From Corylus avellana (Eukaryota; Streptophyta; Magnoliopsida; Fagales; Betulaceae), in NCBI RefSeq assembly GCF_901000735.1, contig NC_081541.1:39700446-39764445 (forward strand): DNA of 64,000 bases, read 5' to 3'. Under the pieces are notes generated by a model. That model was given only the letters and a program-made list of their open reading frames with translations. It made no database searches and was not told the origin of the DNA. The translations under genes were made by a program, and so were the position numbers. Positions 24,240 through 38,000 of the stretch are shown here, in pieces. The stretch's first letter is position 1. Each line of letters begins with the position of its first letter.

Positions 24240-24454
24240 ATGTCTGATTAGTATTAGCTGCCTTTGATTTTTATTGATGCTTTAGTGGGACTGGATCAGG
24301 CTATGGCTCAGTTGGACTTGAGAGAGCGCATGCGGTTCCTACCGTCTATGCCTCTCTTGTGCAGCTCCCAGTGGGTAAGTGTTACTATGGTCACGCTTAG
24401 GTAGGATAGCCATAATTGGTCTCTCCGGCCTACCCTTTTAATTAAAAAAAAAAA
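24240..24454 (+). repeat. 5'-truncated copy of the long SINE
   Basis: It aligns with the 3' part of the element at 23523 from TGATTAGTATTAG to the A tail. It carries an extra stretch of about 30 bp (CTACCGTCTATGCCTCTCTTG) absent from the other copy, so the two belong to different subfamilies. No clear target duplication. Confidence 0.75.
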
Positions 24455-26258
24455 TCTTTGGAAAAAAGATTATAATAATACTTTTTACTAAATTAATATG
24501 ATTGCACATAATAAAGTAGATATTCTACCTCACCTAGTAAAACTTGTTAAATCCAAATCCTTTCCTCCAAATTCTTATAACCAATAATAATAATAATAAT
24601 AATAAAAATAATAACTTCAAATTTTTGTAGTAAAAATATAGAACTATTTGCATAAACTTTGAAATTTTTGGCACTTTCGTGTAAAAACGTTGGTAAAATT
24701 AACATTTATCATTGGTTTTTTTGTAGCCGCTGCTCACTAAAACTCAATTTGTTTGTTTGTTTTTTTTGAGTGGTATGCTTTTAATTTTTCCTCTTAATTT
24801 GAGAGGCAATTAATGGCAAATGGTAGGAAATGCTCCAAAGACTATGATAGTATGATTGAAGACGCATGGAATATGGTGTAGGAACAAAGGGAACTTTTCT
24901 CCATCGACAAATAGGCTTTGAAAAGGCAATGTAGAGTCATTTTCAGTTAAGGCATGTTTGGAGTACTTTGAAGAGGTGGAACCTTGCCTTCCACAAACTT
25001 GGTGCACCCCCACATCAAAGTTTAGCCTTTGTAGCTTTCAATCAGCACACAACACTTCCTTCCAAATGGAACATAAGATGGAGTTAACGAAACAAGCAAT
25101 GCTATTTAGTAGACTGCTATATACACGACTGTTATACAACCGTAATCATCTGACAGTAAAAATTAACTGTTGATTTTGTTTATTTTTAAGGACTGAATTA
25201 ATTTACTATCACATCATCAAGTTATATGACAATTGCAAATACGAAAGCCTGCTCAAAATTAGTATGGTATGTAGGTTTTTTGTTTTGGTCTATGTGGTCC
25301 ATTTGGGTGAAGAAAGGGAAAGAACATAAGCAAATGAAAAGAAAAGAGACTTTTCTTTATCATTCTCTCGAAGCCAAATTCAATCCCTCCAGTATGGACC
25401 TGCAATTGTTGCCTTTAGTCACCTCAGTACTTGAAAGCAGATTCCTTGAGAGAGAGAGAGAGAGAGCACTATCCAAGCATCTTATAGATATGGAAGCCCA
25501 TAAAAGTAGAACACTTTTTTTCAAGCTCCATAAAAATCAACCTTCCTTGGAAAGTATAATGATAAACAACTTTCCATTAAGGCATTGAGGTAAGCACTTT
25601 TGTCTTGCAGAAGCCTCTCCTAGGAGTGAGGGATTCAGTTATAATGAAGAACAAACATATGCTAAAGAGTACTCTCAGCCATTTGGCAGCTTTTTGCCCC
25701 TCTTCAAAGCTCACATATGTTTGGTGGGTCACTAAATAAAAGCCTAGTTGATAAACAACCACTTTCAGTCCTCCATTAAAAAGCCTCAATTGCCTATCAC
25801 CATCTTCTAATATTTCCTAAAGCCTACACAAAGCATAGAAAACTAATGGGACCCCATTGCATGCTTAAATCAATAATATTAATGCAAGTATTTAGGAATT
25901 TACAAATCTTTTTCCTTTTGATAATCGTATATATCATTACAATCTTCTACTTTTCTCATTGGGATTTCATCCGTAACAATTACAAACACGATACTATAGC
26001 GAATCTCCAAGTTAATTTGATCTATCTTTCCTTTGTCTTGGAGTTTATTATATGCTTTTTCAAAGATCCTAAAGGCTTTTTTTCTTCTTCTTTTTTTTTT
26101 TCCCTTCAATTTCACATGGCAAGCATAGACTATCATTTTTGTGAATTAACTCTTGAAGAAGATAGACATAAAATAGGTTACAAAATAAGAAATAAAAGAT
26201 TTTTTTTTTTTTTTTTTGGATGAATATAAGAAATAAAAGATAATATATGTAAAAGAGA

Positions 26259-26290
<32 letters not shown>

Positions 26291-29200
26291 AAAAAAAAAA
26301 AGAAAAACCAGACTGGACTAAAGCCAAAAACCCAGTGAGCATCCAAGGCAAATGGGAAAAGAAAGCAATAAAAAGAAAAGCCAAAAAAGGTAGTGTGAGG
26401 TGGAAAATGGTGTGGGGGGGGCTGAGGTAGATGGGTGTGCGTGTGCAAGAAAAGCTAGGGTTTTATGATCAGACAATCTTTTACTTCTCTCTCTCCTTCT
26501 TTCTTAACTTTTGTAGATGCTTGCCCACCATATCTCCCCAACTCTTCCTTTAAGTTTCCTTCAATTTTTTTTTTTCTTTTCTTTTCTTTTCTTTTAATTT
26601 TAATTTCTCTCTTTATGTCTTTCTCTTTCTCATTTTAGTCAGCTTGGAAACAACGCATTCCTTGCATCCCACACATTTTCTTTTGTCCCAAACACCAAAA
26701 AGTAAGCACTCATATGATTGATAAAAACATCTTATATGGTAGGCCCCTCTAATTACATACAAAACCACACCCATTGGTTTTCCTCTCCCTCTTCATGCTC
26801 ACGACTCTCTCTCTCTCTCTCTCACTCTCTCTCTCTCTCTCACTCATATTTGATGGACTTTCGGCTCCACATGCAAGACTTAGCATGAATGAGTTGGCTA
26901 TCCTCCAATCAAGGGTCCTATTTCCTTTTTATCACATCTTCTATTATCTCCATCTTTTTCATTATACGTACATCGATAATCTCAAGGTCAACCCAACATT
27001 CACTTCTCATGTCTCATTCACACTTTCTTCTTCTCCTTTTTCCAAAATTTCTTTCTTTCTTTCTTTGTTTTACTTTCAATTCATAGATACATAGCTCAAT
27101 TGGGTTAATTTGGTCTTGTTCTAAATGTTTCTTCTCCCCTCATGATCAATCGACCTTACAATAAATTTAACTCAATTTGTGTGTTTGCTTCCATAATTGA
27201 TGGAATCATCTAGTATCTATTATGCACATATATAATATATTTCATTCATTTCTCAAGTAATTTGAAATGGGTATCATCCGAAACTTCTAGCAAACATTAA
27301 TGGCATCTTCTCCAAATAAATAACAAAAGAAAAAGTCACAAGGAAGCCAAAAAGGTAAAAACAATTCATGATTGTTGTTTATACAATATATATATGTGTG
27401 TGTGTGTCATAATTGGATTATAGAAACAAATAGACACATAAGTAAGGTCAAGAATAGAAGTTTAAACAAACAAACCCAGAAATCTAAAAAGGTTGTGCAG
27501 CTTTGGTCCATGTCTTTTTGAGTGGTTGTTGCCTAGAGAAATAATTGGGGACAGCTTTCTTCAATTATTTTAGCTCTTTCGGTTATAAGATAAGAGATTG
27601 ACTTTCTTCTTTTATTTTAGTTCACACGGCACAAGAAAAAGTTGACTAGTAATCTTGATTTGTGTTTAGCCATGAAAACTTATTATTAGTTAAACGTGAT
27701 GCATGCGGTTGGTGGGATTTTGAGGGCCTTGTCTCAGTGGACCTGTCTTTGTCTCTCTGGACTATATAAGGTTGACATTTTTGAAGCAAAATAAATATCA
27801 CTTTGAATATATATATATATGCTGGTGCAACCAAATTAAGGTGACGTTTCTGAATTTATATTTTTCAAAGGTAGACCCAACCATGGCCCATCAGGTGCAA
27901 TCCCGTCATGTTGAGGCCCAACCCAAGCCTTAGAAAATTCCCACACTACGGGCTCTCATCCAGAATAAAAATCCAGAAATTAAATTCAGATTTTATTTTT
28001 CTGGTTGAGACAAAAACCAATTCAAGTAATGACCAAGGCACTCTTAATAATTAATGTGATCCGAAGCTCCTTCTTAAAAAGGATTTAAGAAGTTTGACAT
28101 GTTTAATTAAATGAGTTGGGTTAATGTTAACTTTAACAGTCTTATACCTGTAACTCAACACAATCTGAATCTGAGTCGAACACGAATTCTTACCTATAGG
28201 ACAAGTTATTAAGAGGACCCAATCCAATGTCTTTTTTAATGAAAAGACTTAGGTTCTAGGCCAGGTAGGGAAAATACTTGAGAGGCAAATCTCTCTTTCA
28301 AGTCAGAAACTAGTAATGCCTCTTGGGTATGGAAAGAAATTCTTAAGACTAGAGACCTTTGGAAGTAGAAAATTGTTATATTATATGTGATGGCAAAACT
28401 CAACTTCTAGAAGCCCCAACCTTGAATCTAAAACTCACCCATATATTAACTTATTTAATCATTGCATGGGCAATTGAGGTTTGCTAAGATCAGACACTTT
28501 TTTGACCTACAAATAGCATATTGGATTTTTGATACATATTTATCATCATCAATACAATAATTTTATTTCTCCTTTTCTATAGCATGATTTGAGAATGTAC
28601 TGCTTAACATTGTTCATTTCTTTAGGGCTTTTACTTGTTGGAGGTTATAAGCAACGGGTTTAGGTTTCTTAGTCCAAAACTTCAGATTTCTCAATCAATC
28701 AAGATGAGAGCCAAACCCTAACTTCTATAAAGTTGTGTAAATTGGGGGTTTTGAGTATCTAGCCCTAGAGTTTCTCTATGGGTTAAGTAGTTAATGGGGT
28801 GTTAAACCCATTGATACGTGTAAAGTTTTAAGTATTGTTGAGTTATCTAGAGTTAAAGTAAGCTACGAATTGTATTTAACTATGGCATCCAATGTGATAT
28901 TGTAGTGTTAGTTTGAGTTGGAAAACTGTACTAGACGTCAAGCAGGTAACTATAAGTATTCTACTGATTGAGCAACAGAGCATATTTCAAATTTTTTTCA
29001 AAGCATGATATGGATATTTTAATCGAGGTGATGATATGTATATTATGCAGTATTTTTGATGATTTTCTATGAGTTTATGATATGCTTGCAAATACTCACC
29101 ATTTTAGGAGGTGAGTAAATGGATCCCTACTTCCCTCACCGTGTGAATCATATGGGTCATTATTGAAATCATAATTATGATATATGTGACTTTTGACTAT

Positions 29201-30502
29201 GTTACAAGCTAAAAGATTGATAATTTGCTACTTTAGCATGTTGTCTATAACACCTTCAACTCGTGAGGGCTATGTTTGTTAACTACTTAAGCCTTCAAAG
29301 CACTAAGGTCATAAAATTGAACACACAAAGCACGTCTAACTATGATCAGGCAATATGCATGAGAAATCAATAAAAAAACTTATTAATAATATCGAGCGAA
29401 AACGAAAAGGTCTAAAGCTTAAGAAAATAAACTGACTCTGAAAAATAATTTTTTTTTTCTTCTTGTGCATAGATCACATATTCAATATAATACTTGGAGT
29501 TTTGAAAAAAAAAAAAAAAAAGAAATTCATGATGACATATTCTAATCCCACTAGAGGTGAGACAAAACAACATGAACATTAGAATCTCTCATTTCTCCCA
29601 TATCTTTCTGATTCTCTCTCTCTCAAATAACATTGAGCATGTGTTTTGTTCTTGAAAAAAAAAAAAAAAAAAAAAACCCACCATTTAAGTTCTTTCAGCA
29701 TTTTGAACACGAGACATAACTAGTGTTTAAGTATTAATCAACTAATTAAATTTCTTGCGTCATATTAGCTTAAGTTTTTTAAACAAATGATGATTTAACA
29801 TAGTATTAGAATCACTTGTTTTGAGTTCAAACACTGTTTCTGTCAATTCACCCCCATTTAAATTAAATATTTCAGTTGTTGAGTCTCATCTATTAAAAGG
29901 AAATTTGATCTCACACGTGAGGAGAAAGTGTTAAAGTATTAATTAAATAAGCACTCTCAAATATCCTAGTTTGAGTTCAAAGTACACACCAAAAAACTTG
30001 CTTTTCTGTTCAATGATTTTTAACAATGCCAGACCACTTAAGCTCTCTCTTCCAAGTATGGGCTTTTGAAAGGTCCCCGTGGAGTACTGCACAATTTAAA
30101 AGGCAAAGGCAGCCCTCATGACCATTACAGAGGTCATCTCCATGGGCTTTAGACAAAATAGTCGTTTGTTTTACTTTAATGAATAATCTGCTTTTATATA
30201 TATAGTAGTAGAATTTAGTATTTAATGATTTTTGTTTTCCATAGAGCTTCCAAGCTTTTAATGGAAAAATCCTTTTAAGTAATTTCAAACAAGTACCAGC
30301 GCTAAGAGTTGTAAGATTGATAGGCGTAATGAAAATTTTTACACCAAAGCAATAATAATCTTAAAATTCTAATCATCCTGCTCTCCATAGAATTACAAGA
30401 AGAGCAACATTATTGGATGCCCAAGAAAAATATATGATTAAACAAGGCATTCTAATTTAAAGACACGAAAAAAAAGAACTAGATCAGTTCTAACCAATCA
30501 TT
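24455..30502. other. Gene-free spacer
   Basis: No supported genes. There are CT-rich tracts (26570-26630, 26800-26850), poly-T runs and scattered AT microsatellites, with a TRIM remnant near 29.8 kb. Short ORFs are Ser/Phe/Leu-rich translations of these tracts. I looked for mature sequences of common conserved plant miRNAs and saw none. Confidence 0.6.
29724..29950 (+). mobile_element. TRIM element remnant, copy 3
   Basis: A 77-bp LTR (29724-29800, TGTTTAAG...ATTTAACA) is followed by a mutated initiator-Met primer-binding site TAGTATTAGAATC and an internal region with CACCCCCATTTAAATTAAAT and GAGTCTCATCTATTAAAAGG. A second LTR start at 29929 (TGTTAAAGTATTAATT) is cut off. The first LTR has the same length as the LTR of copy 1. 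Confidence 0.65.
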
Positions 30503-30508
30503 TTTATT
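30503..30508 (-). terminator. Probable polyadenylation signal of the CDP-DAG synthase gene
   Basis: AATAAA on the minus strand (CAATAAAAATG), about 390 nt past the stop codon. This is a plausible 3' UTR length. Plant signals are loose, so the assignment is tentative. Confidence 0.4.
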
Positions 30509-30893
30509 GCAAAAAAGACATCTTATAAATCAAAACTCACAAGCAGGAATGGACCTTACAAGAAGAGCTAGCATATTCACAGCCAACGGTGGCACTATCG
30601 TAGAGATCGGAATGAATATGTTGATAATCTGGTCCACAGCCTCTGGTTAGCCTCAAGTGACCTCTAGTACTTCGAACAGAAGTGTATAAATTGTGCTTTG
30701 AACTTGCATTTAGGTGAGGATCATGAAAACCTGGTGCATTTGAAAATCTAATCGCAACCCTCTTCTCTAATCACTTGAATCATACATACTTGTGCAAGTT
30801 CAGAATAAATGCTTGTGTTTGTCCTAGCTCATAAGAAGAAAAGAGCAGAAACTTGTTCTTCACAGTTTCACTTAGCATTGACCCAGATTTGTA

Positions 30894-33800
30894 TCAGACT
30901 CCATAGAGTGGAAGAAAGATTTTGACAAATGAGTACGCAAGCGCACCCGTGAATATGTAACTGTCCACTCTGTCTAGTATTCCGCCTGCATGACCATCTC
31001 AATCAATGAACAAATCAGAGAGCAGTCTAATAGATTCTGGAGTTCAGAAATAATACAGAAAGAAATATCTTTGCAAAGCTCCTAAGGATTACACTTGGCA
31101 GAAGGCTTCAAAATACAGGTGTTCACTCTCAAGTCCAAGGGAAAACTTTTCATTAAGACAGCTCACAAACTACCTAACTGATATCCAAATCAGAACTAGA
31201 TGGTCCAAAAAATCGGTCACAGAACTGGAGAGTATCTTTCAATGGAGATGCACAATGTAGTCAATCCATACCGATCAAAGCAATTAACTTGACAGATATC
31301 GAAGATGTACAATCTGGTGGTGCTGTGCTTGGGGAAGAGAAAGCATTTAGTAGGAAAGAGAAAGCGGTTTTTTTAAATAAAATAACGATAAGGGAAGCTA
31401 CAGCACTACCCAAGATCTCGGGTAGCACTGTAGCTCAATGTTAATTTAGGGAGCAAAACGTGGGTTTTGGGGGAGTTTTCCCTACATTTAGGGAATGAAA
31501 TGGAGTTTAGGGAAGCTGTTGGAAGTGCTCTAATAGTTCAACACCGCTATTCTCTTATTCAAGGCTTGAAACCTTCAGACATAAAATCCATTCTCTTTTA
31601 GACCCTCTTATCAGGAATATGTTTCATATCCAATATGTGCAAATATGACCATATTAAATCCAGATACCATTTTTTTTTATAGGAAAATTACTGTATTAGT
31701 CCTTGTGGTTTAAGCCTTTTTCAAAGCTTTCCTCGAGCTTTTAATTTTATCTTTTTAGTTGTATTTTTCCCTCTTATCAAATAGATCCCTTTATCCCTTG
31801 CGATAATTTGAACATTAAAGCTTAAAGAGTATGACACCCTAGAATCAAGCACTATGAGAATTGCAGGAAAATACACACAATATTAAAGCAGGGAAAAAAG
31901 GTTTAATTCAGGCAGTATGAAAACATAATCATGATAACAATAATACACAGTGGAATCAGTTGCATACAGCATATGAGTTCTTTTGTTGGAACTCACCCAC
32001 CCAACTTTTGTTGGAATATCACACACAAATTATTTCAAGAGAAATAACTGATTTAATTAGCTCATCATCAAAGTGTCAAAAGACATATTCAAAGCCTTCT
32101 CACAAGTTAAGGTCATAAGCTCAAGATAATTACCATGTCCAGGTATTAGAGACCCGGAGTCCTTGACACCCGCATCACGTTTGATCATCGATTCGGTAAG
32201 ATCACCAAAAATAGAACCGAAGAAATTCAGAAACCCAAAAGCGATTGGACTGACCACCACCAGGAAGATAGGTCAATTGTACATCAAAAATTTTAAAAAG
32301 ACGTATACAGTGATATAAATTGATAGAGGTAAAGCATGCATGTTCATCTTAGTGAAAATAAAATAGAAGGTAAAACAGGGGTGGGGGGAGGAGAGAAACA
32401 GTGTCCACGATAGAAGACTAGTCATGCTTTACCAAACAAGTGAATCAAAATAAGTGGGCCCAAAAGGAGAAATACTCACCATCTGTTTGTGCTCTGTATG
32501 TTGAAGGTATATAAAGTGCAAACAACCACAAGAGAACCCTCCCAAAACAATGAAACCAAAAAGAAAGATAATCTAACAAATGAAACTTCTAGCCTAGGAC
32601 ATCTCTTGAGTAGTACCATCGCTAGATTCAGTTGCCAGCAGAAGTACAAAATACAGATAGAACAGATCGATCCTATTCTTTTTGTCCTAATCCAGACAGA
32701 AGATATGGCCAGCTTCACAAATATTTCCTAATTTCAATCTTGAAGATACCATTAATTAAATTGACTTTTGACTTTTCCAGGCAATGCATATTGCACCAGG
32801 TGTTGCCGTCACTGCAAACACATAGCCATATAGGGGTGACAATTTGTTACCAGACCCACCTGGTGATTTTACATGTATACAATTGTCACATAAGATGTTC
32901 GTAAAATCAAATTATGAATATGATTACAGCTTAAAGTCATGTTTGTATCTTAATAAATGAGAATTTTTAAGAACAAGCTAATCTATATACTATTTCCACC
33001 TGTCGTAGTGCTTCCACCTGTCGTAGTGCTCGTGGTCTTTAGCGTCAAGACAATATTATCCCTTGATGTGTGTGTGTGTGTCTGAGAGAGAGAGAGAGAG
33101 GCCATTGCTTCATAAATTAAGGAAATATTTTTTCCAACGACTTATAGATTTCAAGAGAGAAAAATTGACTACCTTAGCAAAGATGTTGGCCAGCAAAAAA
33201 ACTTTGATAATACAACAGAAGTAGCTACACAACCACCCAAGCCTGCGATAGTTCCCTCCCACGTCTTCTTTGGACTGATACTAGTAAGAGGTGTCCTACC
33301 AAATGCCTGCATTTAAGTACCAAACTATCTCAACTTCTCCCATAGTTACGGGCCCAACAAAAATTATGTAGTAAAGAAGTCCTCTGCACATTGTCCCAAT
33401 GATAATAATAAATGAATGCTAAAGTAAAATAACCAAAACTAAACATTAACTTGAATTTGACCAGTTCTCACACAAAGTCAACAAAGTCTTTGTGTAAAGC
33501 AGCCAAGTGACCTAAACAACCGCGCCTCTTTTTCACAACACAGATAAAAGGTAGAAGATTCTCCCAAGGCATAGGAATGAACACTAATTATTTTGCATGC
33601 CCATTGATACATAAGATAATATGTCACCTATTAACTACTCCATTTTTTCAACATCAATAGACAAAAACTACTGCAATAGAAAAGTACCAATTTGAATGAA
33701 CTATATTAGTAAATCAAGGAAATCTCAATGTTTTTTAAGAACTTCTGTTATACTAATTTTTCTTTTCAAAACTTTGAAGTGGATTACGAAGTTATTTGTT

Positions 33801-35037
33801 ACCATTACCTTCCAAGAATATATAACACTATGCCTAATCATTCTTTTCTTTATGAAAAAAAAAAAAATCTACTTTCATGAAGGTCTCTCCTGAGAATGAA
33901 AAGTAACCGGATTCTACAAGTTAAATGGCAGAATAAGTGATAATCCTTGGCATATACATTGGAAGATTTCCAACCAGTTTAGCTTCTCCCACACCCTAGT
34001 TCATGAGTCAGTTTTATTAATAATAATACACCCACTACTGAATTAGAACATCACCAGAGAAGAAATAAGAAAACAGTCCTTTAGTAAGGGTGTTATCCAA
34101 CAGAAGCAGACCTATTTAAACTTGACAACAAAAAGGACTGATTTGCTTGGATAACACCCTCACTAAAGGACTGTTTTCTTATTTCTTCTCTGGTGATGTT
34201 CTAATTCAGTAGTGGGTGTATTATTATCCTCTCTGGTGATGAACGTGCATGCTTTACCTCTATCAATTTACCTTCTTCCTTGTTGCTTTGCTTCTTCTCC
34301 CTCTTTCCCACTTTTCTCTCTTCCCTTCAATCTTCTTCTTGGCTTCTCCTGGTTGTTCTGCATCACTCTCTAAAGCATTTCTCTCTCCTAAGACAAGCAT
34401 AACCTTTTCTCTCTGCTAAGACAAGCATCACCTTTTCTCTCTGCTAAGACAAGCATAACCTTTTCTCTCTTCATGAGCAACTTTTAAGGAACCCACTCCT
34501 CTACAACTACAAGGCATTGGAGCACCTATGGCCTCTACAATTCCTAACCAACAAAAGAGAGATCCCAAACTCATTTAAGAAACAAATCAATTATGCATGT
34601 GTGCTTGGTTCCACACTGTATGAATGTTGCAAATAATCATTTATAGCTTACTTTTAGATTTTTGGAAATTGTTTATAACTTTCTTCAGAACAACCCTCTC
34701 CTTGAGATTATCGCACCTCAAATTTACCTTTAAGCCTTGATGGCTTGACATCCATAAATCCTCCAATACCGAGATTCAAAAGATTAGTTCTCATAATTAT
34801 ATCACATTTTCCATTCTTACACTTCATCTTTGTTGTTTTAAAATCTATTTTGCCCCGCTATCGTTCATTTTTTCTTTCCCCGAGAATTTCTTCCGATATC
34901 GTCCATACGGCAATTTTCTTCCTAAACACACTAAGGAACACATGAGGAGGTGAAAAGTGATAAATGCATGGGTTTGCAATGGAGAAAGGGTGCCTTTTGA
35001 CTTTTGGGTCAAGTTCCATAGGAGGAGATATGGCCTT

Positions 35038-35080
<43 letters not shown>

Positions 35081-38000
35081 GATTTAACCCTGTGTTTTAG
35101 ATTTGATGTTTATTTTCCTTATTTATGGTATCAATGTGAGATAAGACAGATGGCCACCCTATCTAGTTCTCCTTGCTCGCTGCCAAAGAAGATGAGTGTT
35201 ATTGCAAGATAAAAATGCGGTGGAAATAGCACGTCTCATGCACATTTGCATGGAATCTTAACATTACTTTTGTTACCAAAAAAACACACCATTGACATTG
35301 TTATATACATGGCTGATTGTTGAGTGGTCATTTCACTAAGGAACTTATAATTGTAGAACTGGTTGATTTAGGAGCCACTCTTATGACATTTCTGTTGGTG
35401 GAATCACCAAATGTACTAATCATACTTAAAAAAGACATGTAATAATCATATTTTTCATCGAAATACCTTTCCACCAAGAAAAGCATAGGTATCGGCTGCA
35501 ATTATGCTGCTGATAGAAATCAAGGTTGCCACAAGACCAACCGTCCAATGAGCTTGACCACCAAGAAGAATGGGCCACGCTGCTCCTATTCCTGCCAAAG
35601 ACAAACTGATCAGGAAACATGGCTTGAAAAAAACACCAGCAAGGCCACACACATACAGGGAGAGTTAGGTGCACACAGGAGGTAAAGAAAAAGGACAATA
35701 GTGGGTCTTCATTTTACAAGGGAAAAAAAGGACTTGCATATACACATCAAAATTTTAGCAGCATGAGAATATTGACTACCGCAATGAAAATGGATGGATT
35801 TTCTTTTCTAATTTTTCCCAGATACTACTGCAACTCTGCATGTGTTAGTGCTTAATGCCCTAAAATTTGTCTTACAGCAAGTCTCAAGCCTTGAGAAAGG
35901 AGGATCATTGTTATGTGTTGAACAGTATAAAACTGTCATTTTATATGGAAGGATCCTTTGCAAATATGAATTGAGGCATCCCCTCAAAGTGACTCATAGA
36001 GGGAAAGGAACAATAGGTGCTTTGAGGACTTGGAGAGGTAATTGGAGAACATTTTGTCCTCTTTCTTTCATATGTTGTATCTTTGGTCTACAGTGTTTGT
36101 GTTCCCTTTGTCGATTAGTTATGATGATTTTCTTGTTCGATTTTTTCTTTCTAGTTAGGTGATTCATTTTGTATACTTCCGGTATACTTAGGGGCGCCTT
36201 ACGCTTTTAATAACACTGATTATTACTTATCAAAAAAAAAGTGACTCATGCATTGGACCCCCGCTGCAGTGAGAAGAGGGCAAGGATTAGCTAAGAGGGC
36301 AAGGATAAGCTAGGGCATTTCGGGGGACGATAAACATAGTTTGCTTTTAAGAGACTAAGTGGATTAATAAATCTAGAGAAATTGAAAAAGTGTTTTCAAG
36401 TGATTGTGGTATACTGGGAGGATAAGAACAGAAATGGGGTAGAGCTGATTGTAGATAGAAGTCTTATTATGGTAAGTCATCGAAGTTCGGAGGGTAGGAG
36501 ATAGAATTAGTTAATAGAACTTTTAGGGGAATAGACTGTTAACATAGTTAGTGCGTATGCTCCACGAATAGGTTTACAAGAAACCGTTAAGCAACATATT
36601 TAGGAGGATATGGATGAGTTGATCTAAGGGACACCAAACAGAGAAAAGATTTTTGCTAGGGGAGACCTGAATGATCATGTGGGGAAGATAGTGGGGGATT
36701 TGAGATGGTGCGTGGAGATCAAAGATATATAGTAAGAAATAAGTTGTGGTGTTCAATCCCAGATTTTGCAATAGCTTAGGATTTGCTATTAACGAACACT
36801 TCGTTTAAGAAGAAGGATTCACACTTACTTACCTTTAAAAGTAGGTAAAACGTTTATTACGTAGACTTCATCCCAACCCAGAAGCTTGATAGAAGATGTT
36901 GTAAAGATTGTAAAAGTGATACTAAGAGAGAGTATAACCACACAAAAAAGATTTGTGACACTAGATGCCTCTATCAGAAGATGGAAAAGAAGGGATAGAG
37001 GAAAAAACAAAAAAGAAAACATAAAAATAAGATAATGGAATTTGAAGGAAGAGACGCAAGTGGTGTTTAAAATGAGAATGGAGGCAAATGGGGCTTAGCT
37101 GAAGATGTTTATAGGATGTGGACGAAGTAGCTAGTTGTACAACAAGAGTAGCCAAAGAGGTATTTGGAAAATCTAAAGGAAGTAGACCGTCATCTAAGGA
37201 ACTTGATGGTGAAATGAAGAAGTTCAAGCAGTGGTGATGCAACGTGACTTGGTGGGTTGCAGCGAAGAACATCAATAAAGAACGAGATAAATAATTCTAG
37301 ATCTTGAGTCTATTAATGATCTAAGAATTCTTCTCAAAATATAGAGTCTATTTATGATTTCAAGGAAAAATATGAAGAAAACTCACCTATGAGTAATTCT
37401 TATTCAACAAAATTCAATAAACAACAAAAGCTGTTTTTCTAGAGGCTATAAGCATGTATTTATAGCCCCAATACCCTAAACCTAATAAAATATGACATAC
37501 CTCCAAAACCCTAAACCTAATAAAATAACGAAATAAAGACTCCTAAAACCCTAACCCTACTAAAACAATGAAATAAAATTGGTTTAAGTAATTAAAAAGT
37601 GAAAATAACATAATGACTACCCACGTGCGCTCGATCGCAGGCTCGCGGGCGATTGATCACACTTCTAGGAACCTGTGCGATCCATAAGGACCCATATAAA
37701 CGAACAAGTAGAATGAAACAACTCTACAACTTTTTGAATTTTCTTTAAACACTTAAACCCCAAATCCCTCAGTTGTCAAGAAGTCCCCCACCCCACCCAA
37801 GGTGGAAAAGGATTAGTTACATCTAAATTTACTACCAGATAAGCATAAATTCCCAGTCTCTTACTAGTGTTTAAAGCTGGAGCTGCTAAGCCGCATCGAA
37901 GTTTCACCCAGAAACAAGGAAGATAGCCACAATAAAACAGCCCAAACATGGCACTACTCAGCTGTGCAAAACGAGGATTTTCTCTCTGTAAAAGCAATGC

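Noticed and set aside
26774..27094. 106-codon Ser/Leu/Phe-rich ORF
   Set aside because: It begins in CT microsatellites and reads pyrimidine-rich spacer, with no domain and no gene structure.
26390..27900. Possible pri-miRNA region
   Set aside because: Promoter-like CT tracts tempted the idea, but none of the common conserved mature plant miRNA sequences I checked by eye is present and no clear stem was seen.
34388..34471. CRISPR-like direct repeats
   Set aside because: Three contiguous 28-bp units without unique spacers in a plant intron are an ordinary minisatellite.
37490..37555. AAACCCTAA-like units suggesting interstitial telomere
   Set aside because: The units are irregular, separated by AATAAAAT stretches and few; they fit an A/C-rich LTR leader better than a telomeric array.
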